This document shows, piece by piece, positions 35,478 through 47,199 of a stretch of DNA of 64,000 bases. The notes under the pieces are model-generated. The model saw only the letters and a list, made by a program, of their open reading frames with translations. It searched no databases and was not told where the DNA came from. Numbering within the stretch: position 1 is the stretch's first letter; each line of letters opens with the position of its first letter. The stretch is from Eucommia ulmoides. Its lineage: Eukaryota > Streptophyta > Magnoliopsida > Garryales > Eucommiaceae. The stretch covers positions 10,105,240 through 10,169,239 of the forward strand of contig CM028338.1 of the NCBI GenBank assembly GCA_016647705.1, in the 5' to 3' direction. The position numbers and the translations under genes were made by a program.

Positions 35478-35511
<34 letters not shown>
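35463..35511 (-). promoter_or_regulatory. Polypurine tract expanded to a microsatellite
   Basis: On the minus strand an A-run of about 31 followed by (GAA)5 directly abuts the 3' LTR. A polypurine tract primes plus-strand synthesis in LTR elements; here it appears to have been lengthened by slippage. Confidence 0.6.
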
Positions 35512-35514
<3 letters not shown>

Positions 35515-35789
35515 ATAACAATTAATTTTGATATTTTCTAAAAAATATAATGTCACCATGCTCCCCCTAAATTAGAGGACGGGTACTTAAACTCATTTGA
35601 GCACCGTTAGTGAAAACATAACATTAAAATTTAAAAATTTCAACATAAGCTCCAAACAAATTCTCCCCCTTAATAAATGTAATGCTTAGGTGAACAAATT
35701 TCCTAAATTTCAACTTCTCCCCCTTTGTCGTCTCAAAAAGTGGGGGTAGAGGATCAAAAACATTACTCTAGGTATACATCATTATGCTT

Positions 35790-37130
35790 AGTCATACCTA
35801 AACCTCGAATAATTTTCACAAATTGATCTTCGGCTAGAGGTTTGGTGAATATCACCAAGTTGATCGGAGATATCAACATATTTAATAGATACACACCTTT
35901 TCTTATTGTGATCATGAATAAAATGATGTCGAATCTCTATGTGCTTAGTTCGTGAGTGCTGTGTCGGATTCTTATTTAAGTAAATAGAACTTTTATTATC
36001 ACATTATGACCTCCTCCATACATATTCCAAAATCATGTAATTGTTCTTAATATATAGAATTTGAGTGCAACAATTACCAGCTGCCATATACTCCACTTCA
36101 GACGTAGATAAGGTAATCGAGTTCTGTTTCTTGCTAGATCTGGAAACCAAGGCTTGTCCTAAAAAGTGACATGAACCGCTTATACATTTACGCTCAACTT
36201 CACATCCAACAAAATTAGCGTCAGAGTAACTAATTAACTTAAAGTCACTCTCCCTAGGATACCATAATCCTAGATCATTTGTCTCTTTTAAATATTGAAA
36301 GATTCGCTCGACAGCTGTTAGATGCGAATCTTTCGGATAAGATTGAAATCTAGAACACAAGCATACACCAAATATTATGTCAGGTCTACTAGCAGAAAGA
36401 TATAACAAGCTACCAATCATATCTCGAAACATTTTCGCATTGAAATTTTTGCCTGTATCATTTTTATTTTTGTAGCTGTTTCTATGAGAGTTTTGTACTC
36501 TTTAGTACCATCTAAACCATATTTTTTCAGTAATTCCTTTGTGCACTTAGCTTGATTAATAAAGATCTCTTATTTGGTTTGCTTAATTTGCAACTTGAGA
36601 AAGGAGATTAATTCTCCCATCATACTCATTTCAAACTCAACTTGCATAATCTTGGCAAACTTTTGACAAAACTCCTCATTAGTAGATTCGAATATAATTT
36701 CATCAACATATACTTGTACTAATAGGATATCAGACTTATTCTGCTCGATAAACAATGTAATATCACTAAGACCTCGTCCAAAATCATTTTCGATCGAATA
36801 TTAGCTAAATCTCTCATACCAAGCTCGGGGAGCTTGTTTAAGGCCATACAAAGTCTTCCAAAATTTAAACACATGATTGGGTAATTTATCATTCTCAAAC
36901 CCCGATGGTTGTTTGACTTAAACTTTCTCTTATAGAAATCCATTAAAGAATACACTCTTGACATCCATTTGATATAATTTAGAATTACGAGAACATACAA
37001 ATGCTAGTAACATTATAATAACTTCTAATCTAGCCACAGGTGCATACGTCTCGCTATAATCAATTCATTCTTCTTGATTATAATCCTTTGCTACTAATAG
37101 ATTTAAACTATCATGTTTAGAAATAAAGAA
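35790..37130 (-). pseudogene. copia element 1 reverse transcriptase-RNase H remnant
   Basis: The reverse-transcriptase part (about 37110-36570) reads in broken frames and holds LYGLKQAPRAWY-like text and VYVDEIIFEST at about 36725-36690, where active copia elements have YVDD; the second aspartate of the catalytic pair is replaced. The RNase H part (36432-36004) has MIGSLLYLSASRPDIIFGVC, LGLWYPRESDFKLISYSDA, and SSKKQNSITLSTSEVEYMAA. Multiple stops and shifts show that it is inactive. No integrase is seen upstream. Confidence 0.88.
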
Positions 37131-37379
37131 AGATTAGTATGCCCCCACATTGTTACATTTAAAACATATAACAAGATTCCTATTTTCATAAAAGAATTTA
37201 TGAAATCTCTTTTATTTAAAATTTTTCTGAAAACTAATTCTAGTTTTATCAAAAATCTCTCTTCAACTCCCCAAAAGCCTTTTTAAGTTATTTTCCACCA
37301 CCCATGAATTTGAGAATAATGGAATGTAAATTCGAAATGTTGGATTTCAATTCACTGTTTTCATATTCGAACTTCATTA

Positions 37380-38600
37380 CTTACTTGTTAAGTGTGTTAA
37401 TTGTACTTTGTAGGGCATTAATTTGAGAATATTGATTTTTATAATCATATGTTAGTTTTTTGATAAACATCAAATAAATCATTAAAATCTAAAGGACAAG
37501 AACTAGAGTATTTAGTTACCTCATCTCAAGTGGCCATCAAATAAAACATAGATGCATCATCACTGCTTAATTTTTCCGAGCTATTCTACTCCGAGTCATC
37601 CTTGGTGGCTTCCATTGATTTCTTCTTACTCTTCTTCGCCTTCTTCCTTTTCTTTTTCTTTTATCTTTTTCCTTATTTGTCTCGAGACAATTGGATTGAA
37701 AATTATCGGTTTTATAAAAATTAAAGCATTCAACATCATTCGCGTTAAAGTTTTTCTTTCCATGGAATGTTCGTTGGGTCATGTTTTTGAATTTTTTTGT
37801 GAGAAGAGCCACATCCTTTTCTTGTTTGCTGTCAAGATGGATGTTATCACTATCGTCTTCTTTCTCGGTCTTTTGAACCTTCAATGCCGATAAATTCTTT
37901 TTTCTATTCCCTGTTTCATCCTTATATCCTCGAATAGCTGTCTCATGGGTCATTAGGCTGTTAATAAGTTCATCAATGATATACACTGTGAGATCCTTAA
38001 CTTCCTCAATTGTAGTCACTTTTGGATCCCAAACTTTTGTTAACAATCTTAGAATTTTTCATACTTTGTCCTCCATAGAATAAGGCTTTTCGAGTTAACC
38101 AAGGTTGTTGCAGATATTATCGAATCTCGTGTACATTTTCAGAATTGATTCTACATTACCCATTCTAAATAGCTCAAATTGTCAAACCAAGGCATTGATT
38201 TTGGATTGTTTCACCTGATTTGTCATTTCGTATGTGATTTGCAATCTATACCAAATTTTCTTTTCCTATCCACAACTTGAAACCCTATTATATCCATTTG
38301 CATCTAAAGAACAAAACATAATGTTAATAACTTGAGAATTGATATACAATTTCTGTTTATCCAAGGGAGTCAGCTGTTATTTTTGTCTTAATCAATTCAT
38401 TCTCCTTATGAATGAATGGACCATCTTCAATGGCCAGCCACACATCATAATTATTGGCTTGAAGAAAAACGATCATTGTCTTTCCAAAATGAATAATTAC
38501 CACCTGCAAACAAAAGTGGATGGTGCATAGACTGCCCCTCACCTATAGTGCTTACAAGGTGCGCCATGTGATATTTTTAGCAAGGTTGTTAAGCCAAATA
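37380..38600 (-). pseudogene. copia element 1 gag remnant
   Basis: The best frame (38046-37567) reads KVWDPKVTTIEEVKDLTVYI, DELINSLMTHE, and a zinc-knuckle-like CFNFYKTDNFQSNC in which two of the metal-binding residues of the CCHC pattern are changed. A lysine/arginine-rich stretch follows. Upstream (38200-38540) are weaker gag-like pieces, and downstream (37380-37500) is a low-complexity part with NALQSTINTLNK that could have been a coiled coil, as in Sirevirus gag-pol. The gag protein would form the element's particle. Frames are broken. Confidence 0.75.
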
Positions 38601-39332
38601 AGCTAAACCGGTTATGGTACCAATTGTTGGCCCAAAGAGCTACCCAAGAGGAGAGGTGAGTTGGGTAGTTACAAAATTTAAATAATTAAATCCATAAAAC
38701 ATAAATAATTAATTTTTCTAAATCAATTATTATCTTGATACGCAGTAAAAATGTGTTTAATTTTAAATGTACACCCAAACATAATATAAGAAAATAATCA
38801 ATTCAACACACAAGAATTTATCCCGGTTCGGCAAGCTACTCTTACCTACGTCCAGTCCCTCGAGCTCCACAGAGATTTGCAATCCACTTGAACCTTGATT
38901 CATTTACCAGGTAGGAACCAAACCCTTACAATTCTCGATTCTTTCACAGGCTCAAAATCAACCTTTATAAACTGTATTTTTTTTTCTCAGGCTAAGAATC
39001 AACCTACCACTCTCTCATTTATCCTTTTTACAGGTTTAGGACGAACCTTTACAATCACTCTTTAATTCAATTACAAGAATAATCAAAACCTAACTCTTTT
39101 CAAGAGAAAAGAATAACTTAACCTTTTTGCAGGATAAAGATCAAATCCTAATTGTTTTTACGAAAAAATGATTGAAACCCTAGCTACCCTGACTAGACAC
39201 TATCCCAAACGTGTCTAATCCGCTCAAACTCACAAGTACAAAAAAAATGGCAAGTTTCTTCCCACAATGAGCTTCTACCACCTCAATACAAATATACTTA
39301 ATTAATGACCCGAATAAATACTACATGATAGA

Positions 39333-41971
39333 TGTTGATTCTAATATTTTGATAAATAATTAAATGTTGATATTTTTGGTGGAACTAACTATTTTATTGA
39401 GTGTTTCAGTTTATTAGTTCCAGTAATAAGATTATCATGAAGATATTGAGAAAAATGTTAAATGGATGTTAAAGACACTGACAAAGATGATGAATGTTAA
39501 GAGATTGAAGAATTTGAAGAACCTAGGAAAAATAACTTAGGTTAAATTTTTACTCTCAATGTATTCTAATTAGGATCACACACGACATAAAATATTTTTA
39601 CAATTATGTGTTTTTTTATAGAATCCTAATTAATTAACAAATTTGCTCCTATGTGTCATTGAAGAAAGATAATTAATTAAAATTGAAATTAAGGATTTAA
39701 TGGAGCTAACGAAGAAAGAAATCAGTTAAAAGGGCGAAAATATCGAAGAAATCGAATGAAAATGAATTAAGGAGAAGTGTTTCAACAATGGTCGGTCGAT
39801 AGGTAAATCGACATGTGGTTATAAGGCAAACTCTTTGGATCATTCGGTCGATAGGTAAGTCGACTTATGAAACTCTCTGAATCGTCCGGTCGACAAGTAA
39901 GTCGACTTGTGCTTAGAGGATGAACTCTCTGGATCTTCTGATCGAGAGGTTGGTCGACTTGTGAAAGTCTCTGGATCATATGGTTGATAGGTAATTCGAC
40001 TGATGGCGAAGCAATTTTAGCTTGGGCTACGTCCTGAATTGGGCGGTCGACCGATGGGTGTTGGTCGGTCGACCGATGTTCAGTTTCAAGATTTGTGGAA
40101 TTTCGAGATTTATTTAAATACTAGCCGTTTTATGGTTAGGATATGAGAGATATCTTAGGGATCTAAACTTAATTAAGATATGGTCTATATATTTTATTAA
40201 CCTTATGAATTAGGTCTATTTAATTAAATGTTCTTTTAATTAAAGTGCTTTAATACTTTCTATTTTGATGAATTTCGATTTAAAAAATGTTTAAGGACCA
40301 AAATGAGATTTTTCAAGAATATTTTTAAATGAAAAAGATCTATTTTGATTATATATGATATATGGGGTCTTGAGGTGTTATTTAATGACATAATATTTAA
40401 AAAGTAGTTGTTTAGTTGTTATAAGATATCTTTGAAATTCCTATATTTAAACCTAAGAATTTTGAGTTTAAATATTGCTATTTTGGTGGAGAATATTTTG
40501 GGCCTAAAATATAGGAAAGATTTAAGGAATTTTATTTTGATCTTACGATTTAGTCCATATATTTAAATATAATTCTTTCTATACTTTCATTGATTAAGAT
40601 CAAATTATTTTGGGGACTAAATTGAGAGCTTTATAAGTTATATTATGAAGTTAAATATACTAGGATTGAAAGGAATCAATATATGAGGTCTGTAAGTGAT
40701 TTTAAATGACATATTTTGTGAAAACTAACCGTTATAAGGCTTGTTTCAAGTGGCTTTAAATAGATCTATGGATTTCATATGACAATACACACAATATGAA
40801 GAACTATTCAGTTCTTAAGTTTTTCTAAGAGTCATCATTCTGATATTATTTTGAGAGATCAATTGTGAGATCGATTATTGAGAAGTTCTTGAGTTAAAGC
40901 GCTATTTGAGTTAGCGTTACCGATCTAAATTGTCTTGCGATACTACGTGCAATTTATTCAGTATTTTCCTGGTGAAATCGTTCCAAATTTATTCTTTAAT
41001 TGTGTATTTTATTATTATTATTTGTTTGATGAATTGATCTTTTTGAGAAATCGTTTTTGAACTTTAAAAGTATAAAAATCTTTTAAAAAATGATTTGTAT
41101 GTTAATCTGATTACGTGCTTAATTGTGTTACCCATATTCTTTATTATAATCAGATTTTGTTTCCTCACTTTATTTCTATCACTAGTATCGGGACATTAAT
41201 TGAGTATTAATTAATCTGAGGTGATAAAAACTCTGAGTGGGAAAAACCTTATCAATTATGTAATTGGTGAATTGTGTGCAAATTAGATATTATTAGGAAT
41301 ATCTAATCAGGGGTAGCTTTGAGTTTCGATCTCTTCCTATAAAAAGATTGATGTTTGATCTTTGCCTAGAATACAAAAAGGTTAGGTTACTCTTTTTTCC
41401 TTGAAAAGAGCTTAGGTGTGATTCTTCCTGATTAGGATCAATTGTGAGTGAATAGTAAAAGTTTCATCCTTACTTGGGAAAAGGATACTTGGAGTGATTG
41501 TGAAATTTAATTCTTGAGCTTAAGGTATAAAAAGAATTAGGTTGTGATTCTCCCTGTAATAGAATTAGGTTAATGTTTAGCCTGTAAAGAGACAAGGTTA
41601 TTCTTGGGCCTGAAAAAAGGAAGAGGTTATTCCTAAGCCTGTGAAAATAGATTGTAAAGGTTGATTTTAAGCCTACGAAAAGAATCATTGTGAGAGTTTG
41701 GTTCCTACCTGTAAAGGAATCTTGAGTTTAGTAGGTGCGAATCTCCGTGGGGCTCGGAGGACTGAATTAGCCAAGAGTAGCTTAGTGAAGTAGGATATAT
41801 CGTGGTGTTCTGCTTTGTTTCTTTATATTATTTAAATTTTGTTGTTTGGGTGTGCACCTAGTTGATAACATATATCCGCTGCTATAAAGATAATAATTAA
41901 TTTTAGGATAAAATTAATTATTTGAATTTTGAAGTGTTATTAAAAAAATTAAATTTTAATATTACCCAACA
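39333..41971 (+). mobile_element. Solo LTR (2,639 bp) of a sibling copia family, opposite orientation
   Basis: It starts TGTTGATTC and ends TTACCCAACA, with a perfect 5-bp target duplication, ATAGA, at 39328-39332 and 41972-41976. It contains no coding sequence, primer site or second LTR. Its first 70 or so bases line up with the start of the host LTR read on the other strand (roughly four bases in five alike, including AATTAA and TGTTGAT words and GTGTTTC), and it shares the phrase GAATCTCCGTGG further in. So a relative of the host element jumped into it in the opposite orientation and then collapsed by LTR recombination. Confidence 0.9.
39785..40075 (+). repeat. Imperfect tandem array of TCGAT/GTCGAC words in the solo LTR
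   Basis: Five to six units of about 42-55 bp, each with a phrase like GGTCGATAGGTAAGTCGACT followed by TCTCTGGATC, start near 39791, 39845, 39890, 39942 and 39982. GGTCGGTCGACCGATG and GGTCGACCGATGG follow at 40045-40075. The units contain the palindrome GTCGAC. Related GGTTGACCGA words are found at the same relative place in the LTRs of copia element 1. Confidence 0.75.
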
Positions 41972-43483
41972 ATAGATACAACGTGAGGCAAATTAAATCT
42001 GATTAAATAATAAGTGGGTAGCGCATAATAAGCACATAATCAAATAGTTAAACAAAAATTGTTTAAAATATTTTTTGAACTTTAAGTTCAAAAATGATTT
42101 TCTAACAATCCTTAACCAAGCAATCAACAATATATAAATCTTAGAAAGCAAATAAAAAGACTTGGAATGATCTTACCGGGATTCACTGAGGACTAGAATG
42201 ATTTTGCAGTACCAACACCAACCGATGACTCAAATAGCAAGCGCTTTAAATCAAGAACTTGGAAATAATCTATCGTAGAAATCTCAACAATATTTTCACT
42301 CTTAAAAAGCTCCAAACTAATTATTTTTGACGTATTTTAACTCAATCTCCCAGGTTTCTATTAATATACCCACAACTAAACCTTCAACGGTTAGTTTTCA
42401 CAAGATATGCCATTAAATGACATCCCATGATTGCATATATTCCATATACTCAAAATAGGTATGTTTCATTTAAAATTATTCTTGAGAAAACTCATTTTGG
42501 TTCTTAAAATGTTTTCAATTTGAAATCCATCAAAATAGGAAGAATTAAAGCACTTTAATTAAAAGAATATTTAATTAAATGGACTAAATTAATAGGGATC
42601 ACAAATTATTTTAAGTATATCTGAAATAGACCCAAAACCCTCAAAAGTCTCTCTTGGAATCATAAAAAACAAAATGATTTGACCAAGAAATCGAAACAGT
42701 CAGTTTATTAACTAAAACAGTCAGTTGACCGGCCCCATGCCTCAGTCGACCGTCCTGTGCCAAAGGCTAAAAATAGCCGTTGGCCTTCATCTTGTCGATT
42801 GATGTCCCTAATTGTTGGTTGACTGATAGGATCTATAGCCTCTTTAATATTCTTCAAATAAGCTACTGTTCGATTCAGTTGATTGACCAAAGCCTGTCGG
42901 TTGACCAATAGGATTAGAGGCTTACTCGTTTTGCTCACTGTTTCAATTAGTTGATAGACTCCTTTTCTTAGTTGACCTATTGGATCAGAATGTCTCTATT
43001 TTTACTCCCAAAACACATTGTTTTGATAAGTTGACCGACCTCTTTTGCCCGTTGACTGAATTGATCCGAAAACTTAATATTTTATACTTTAAAACATATT
43101 TATCACTTAGGTCATTTATCAAAACCATTTCACATATGGAGCACATAAAAAAAAATAAAAAATCATATTTTAGGATCTTAAACTTATCACTTCTTACTAA
43201 GATACAGATAAGTTTAATTCATTTTATGTGTCGTGCGTGATCCTAATTCGAGTTGCATTAAGAGTATATAGGTAAAGAATCGTTTTCACCTAATTTTCTT
43301 CAACGTTTTCAAAACTCTTTATACCTACATCATTTTCGTCTTGCACCCTTTACATTTTCTTCAACGATTCCTCTTATTAATAAAAAACATTGAACTTTAA
43401 ATCTGAAACACTTAATAAAACCATTAATTCCACAGAAACATCAACACTTAATTGTTCATCAAAACCTTAAATTCAACATTATT

Positions 43484-43937
43484 ATTTTAATTATAAAATA
43501 TAACAAAATTAATAGGAAAAATTACATTTCACACTTTTTTTTTATTTACTTTCTATACAAAAACAAAATAATGACATTTGTTTTTATTGTATGTATGAAA
43601 TTAGTTTTGCATGCATATAAGCATCAAATTTTTTTCATGCATATAAGCGTGGAGTGTTTTCATTGAACAAAAAACTATTTATCTCACAAAAAATATTTTG
43701 GCCGCAATTTTTAAAGAATGGATTCACAATTCTTCACTTGAGTTATGAAATTCAAATTAAGAAATTGGACTGCCTGAAATTATAAATTAAAATAAAATCC
43801 AGGGCTTAGTAGTGATCTAAGCAAAAAAATTTGAATTGTATCTTTTAATTGAAATTCCATGGCCCAATTCCATGACATCAAACACACATTTTCTATCAAA
43901 TTACCAAAAGAACATATTAAATTTAGAATTCAATATC
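43484..43937. other. Spacer between the two copia insertions; no gene seen
   Basis: 454 bp of AT-rich DNA, including CATGCATATAAGC twice (about 43610 and 43636). It represents old target DNA between two independent insertions. Confidence 0.6.
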
Positions 43938-43942
43938 ACTCT
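43938..43942. repeat. Target-site duplication ACTCT (left) of copia element 2
   Basis: Perfect match to 53797-53801. Confidence 0.9.
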
Positions 43943-46246
43943 TGTGGTCCAAGAAACTATCCAAGAGGAAGGTGAATTGGGTTTAGCAAATTATTAAAAT
44001 CTATTCTACTCAAATTAAATTTGTGATGTGATCGTGTTCAAGTGCACAACGGATAATAAAACAAGTAATCAATCACAAACACAAATTGAAATAGAAAATT
44101 AAAGAGTAGAGTTAGAGAGAATGACATTGGTATTTATAGTAGTTTGGCAACCTTTTGCCTATGTCTACTCTCCCGAGCTCTTTCGTAGATTTCAATCCAC
44201 CACTCTTCATTTTTCTTATGGGTAAGATCAAACTTTCTACAATCGTCACTTCAAAAATTCGTGTCTCAACACTTTTCAATTTTAGAGTGAATATGTTCCA
44301 CTCACAATACTCTTCTTGAGTAAAATCGCTACTCAAGATTATAACAAGTATATCCTACCGATTCTTACAAAATAGAGCTTCAACACTCTCAAGATAAAGA
44401 ACTCAAGGATATCTAAGTATGTGTGAAGAAATTATATAACAATCAATTAAATGATTATGAAATAAAATGATCAAAGTGATGTTGCTCAAAAACTTTACTT
44501 GAAAGCTTGAAAAACTTGATGAATAAAACTGTAAGCACTTGGTGTGAGATTGGTTGTTCTTCTAGTTATTTGGCATCCTTATTTATAGCAAAGAATAGAT
44601 TAGGAAGAGTCAATAATCAATCCATAACCTCTTGTAATCATTTCATCTTTTCCATTTGATAATGATAGCAATGAGGCTCCTTGGCACTAAGAGGTTTTTT
44701 GCAAATTTCAAAAAATACTGCAACTTTTGCTATGAGAAATGTCCAGATTTGCCTCCCCTAGGAAGTTGGTGCCCGTGTTCATTTAATGTATATTAATATG
44801 ATTTTTAATAAGTTTTTCAAGCATATATTATAAATTGGATTTGGTCAAGATATGAGAGAGATATGCTCATTTCAATTGATAAAGGTCCAAATAGAAAATT
44901 ATGGACAACTGCACACTCATTTCATAAGTCAAAGCACAAATAGGACCCAAAACACTCAATTGATGTCATGATATAATAAATAACAAGTGTAACATTAATT
45001 ATGACTAGATAAAGAGTGGGTATACATGTCTTAGCATTAAATACCTTGCCTTACATAAAGTCAAAAAGCTATTTTGATAGACTTTTTAATTATATCTTGA
45101 TGATCAACTTGTATATACATTATATATGTATGATATAGCCTTCATGCATGAAATATATATACCAATACATTATGCATAATACTTATTGTACTCATTCACA
45201 ACTCATTATGTCATATTATCATGGATTACAAATAAAAACAACATATAAAACAATTTCTTCATGTGAAAAATAGAGTTTGTCTTGTTCTCATGCAAAAAAT
45301 ATCAATTAAAGTCTAATCTAATGTTATCAACTTGATTCTAATTCATATATATCACGAACATATCTAAATAAAGCATATAATAATATACTATGAGCTATGA
45401 CAATAAGTTTAGTCATGAAAAATCGATATTAAGTTTATGCCAAAAAATTGTGAAAATTGTGTTTGAACCTTTAAAACGATTTTGATCAATTCTAATAGTG
45501 CAATGATAATTTGATCAAATTGAATATTAGGTATGATCCTAGGCACCTTAAACAAGATACAAAAACATTTAAAATGTTTTAAGAACAAACAACAATTAAC
45601 TAGAAAAAGGCAAAAATAGAGCAATAGATAGACAACATTTTGGTCACAAGTACTCAACTACATGTCCCACATGTAATTGACTACTTGTGTTGTTTTTTCA
45701 CCACAAGTGTCATTTTTGTTGCTATCAGTTTTTGGCCTCAGTTTGTGATCGTTTAGCATCCAAAACACTTTTAGAATATGTTTCAATGATATTTGAATTA
45801 TTTTCAAGATCAAAACATGCAATGCACCTTATGATCACATAAAAACTAAGTTTAAGCAATTTGAGCGTTTTTGTGATCAAAACACGAATTCGTCAAATAA
45901 GCATGATATGATCAAAATAATGACACATATTTTAATATATAAGTATATTGGACATGTAAGAATTAAGATATTATAAATGTATGCACTCTTGGTGTAGGTG
46001 TGGGTGTGCGCGCGCGCGCAACCTATAGAGTTCCGAGTTCAATGTTCTTGAGTAATGTCGTCGAAATAAAAAATTACGTTAAGAAAATTATACCTTTGGT
46101 CTTGAATGTATCTTCAGGATGTATTTTCATAATCTAAGAATGAAATACACTTTAAAAACAACATTAGTACATCAAATCGTCCAATGAGGCGTTATCGTCA
46201 AAATCACATTACGGAGATCCTATGATTGAAACTATTTAGGCTAACA
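43943..46246 (-). repeat. 3' LTR of copia element 2
   Basis: 2,304 bp, collinear with 51551-53796. At 45996-46020 it has a GT run followed by GCGCGCGCGC where the 5' copy has only a short GT run (about 53560). Confidence 0.92.
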
Positions 46247-47199
46247 ATCTTTACATTTTTTATGATGACAAATCAATTGATATTTTTAAGCATGATAATC
46301 ACTTGACTAGATCCCTAGAGAATGAGATCCGTTTTTGAAAATTTTTATCCAAGAAAGCTCATTTTTCATTCTCTTAGGCTTGTAAAGTTATTACAATGCT
46401 CAACACAATATAACAGCATAATCGAGATAAATAAACCACATTAACCGCATAAGTAAATAACACTCCAACATAGCATATATTGTCTTACAATATTCAAAAT
46501 AAAGTTGATAACAAAATAAATATTCAAAATAAACATCAAATATAGTTCTTATCTCCATTTGTCACATCAAAAAAGTAGAGCGAGACTAGTTTTGAGGTAG
46601 TGGTGGTGGAAAGTGCGTGAAAAAGTGTTGTGTGAGATCCGAGAATGATCCTATAACCGTTTGATATCACTCGTCTACACTATGTGCATGAGCCCCAAAA
46701 CAATCCAAGAGATTATTCATTCGGCTCCCTAAATGCGCATTTATGCTATTGAATAGTGAGACAAGGTCATTCTATTGGAAATTTTGAGTATTTGACCGTT
46801 GTCCAACTTTGAATGTTGAATGACCATTGCCTTGTGTAGGACCATTTTTAATTTTGAGCCCCGTTTCAAACTTAAGTTATAACAAATTTTTGGTTTGTTA
46901 GCGAATATATCAATCCAATAATACTTGGAATTGATCTATATCACATATAACCAAATCATATTATCGCCTCAAGGATTTAAGTCACCAAAATTAAATTTTC
47001 GATCACTTGAAGAACATGGTTTTGAAATCATTTTTAAATAACATATATGATTATACATTTGTAAACATCATGTTGAATATCAAAAATAAAATGTAAATCA
47101 ATTTGACTTATAAAAGTTATTTTTGCAAATATGAAGAACTATATCAGATATAAGCTCATAATAGAGTTTTTGAAAACTTGATTTACATCTTTTTCTCTC

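Larger units (their letters stand above)
33254..43478 (-). mobile_element. Ty1/copia element 1 with 2.2-kb LTRs, interrupted by a solo LTR
   Basis: A minus-strand element bounded by TTATT on both sides. The 3' LTR is 33254-35461 (2,208 bp). The 5' LTR is 38625-43478 and, once a 2,639-bp insertion and its 5-bp duplication are taken out, is 2,210 bp, which confirms the pairing. LTR ends are TGTTGAATT and GGCCAACA. Beside the 5' LTR is ATTGGTACCATAACCGG (38608-38624, reverse sense), a diverged primer-binding site. Beside the 3' LTR is a long purine tract (35463-35511, reverse sense): an A-run, then (GAA)n. The interior is only 3,163 bp, with a gag remnant and a reverse transcriptase/RNase H remnant; protease and integrase are deleted. 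The style of gag and RNase H is like Sirevirus-type copia elements. Confidence 0.92.
38625..43478 (-). repeat. 5' LTR of copia element 1, split by a solo LTR
   Basis: Left part 38625-39332, right part 41972-43478. Ends TGTTGAAT (at 43478) and GGGCCAACA (at 38625), read on the minus strand. The match to 33254-35461 is clear throughout both parts. Confidence 0.9.
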
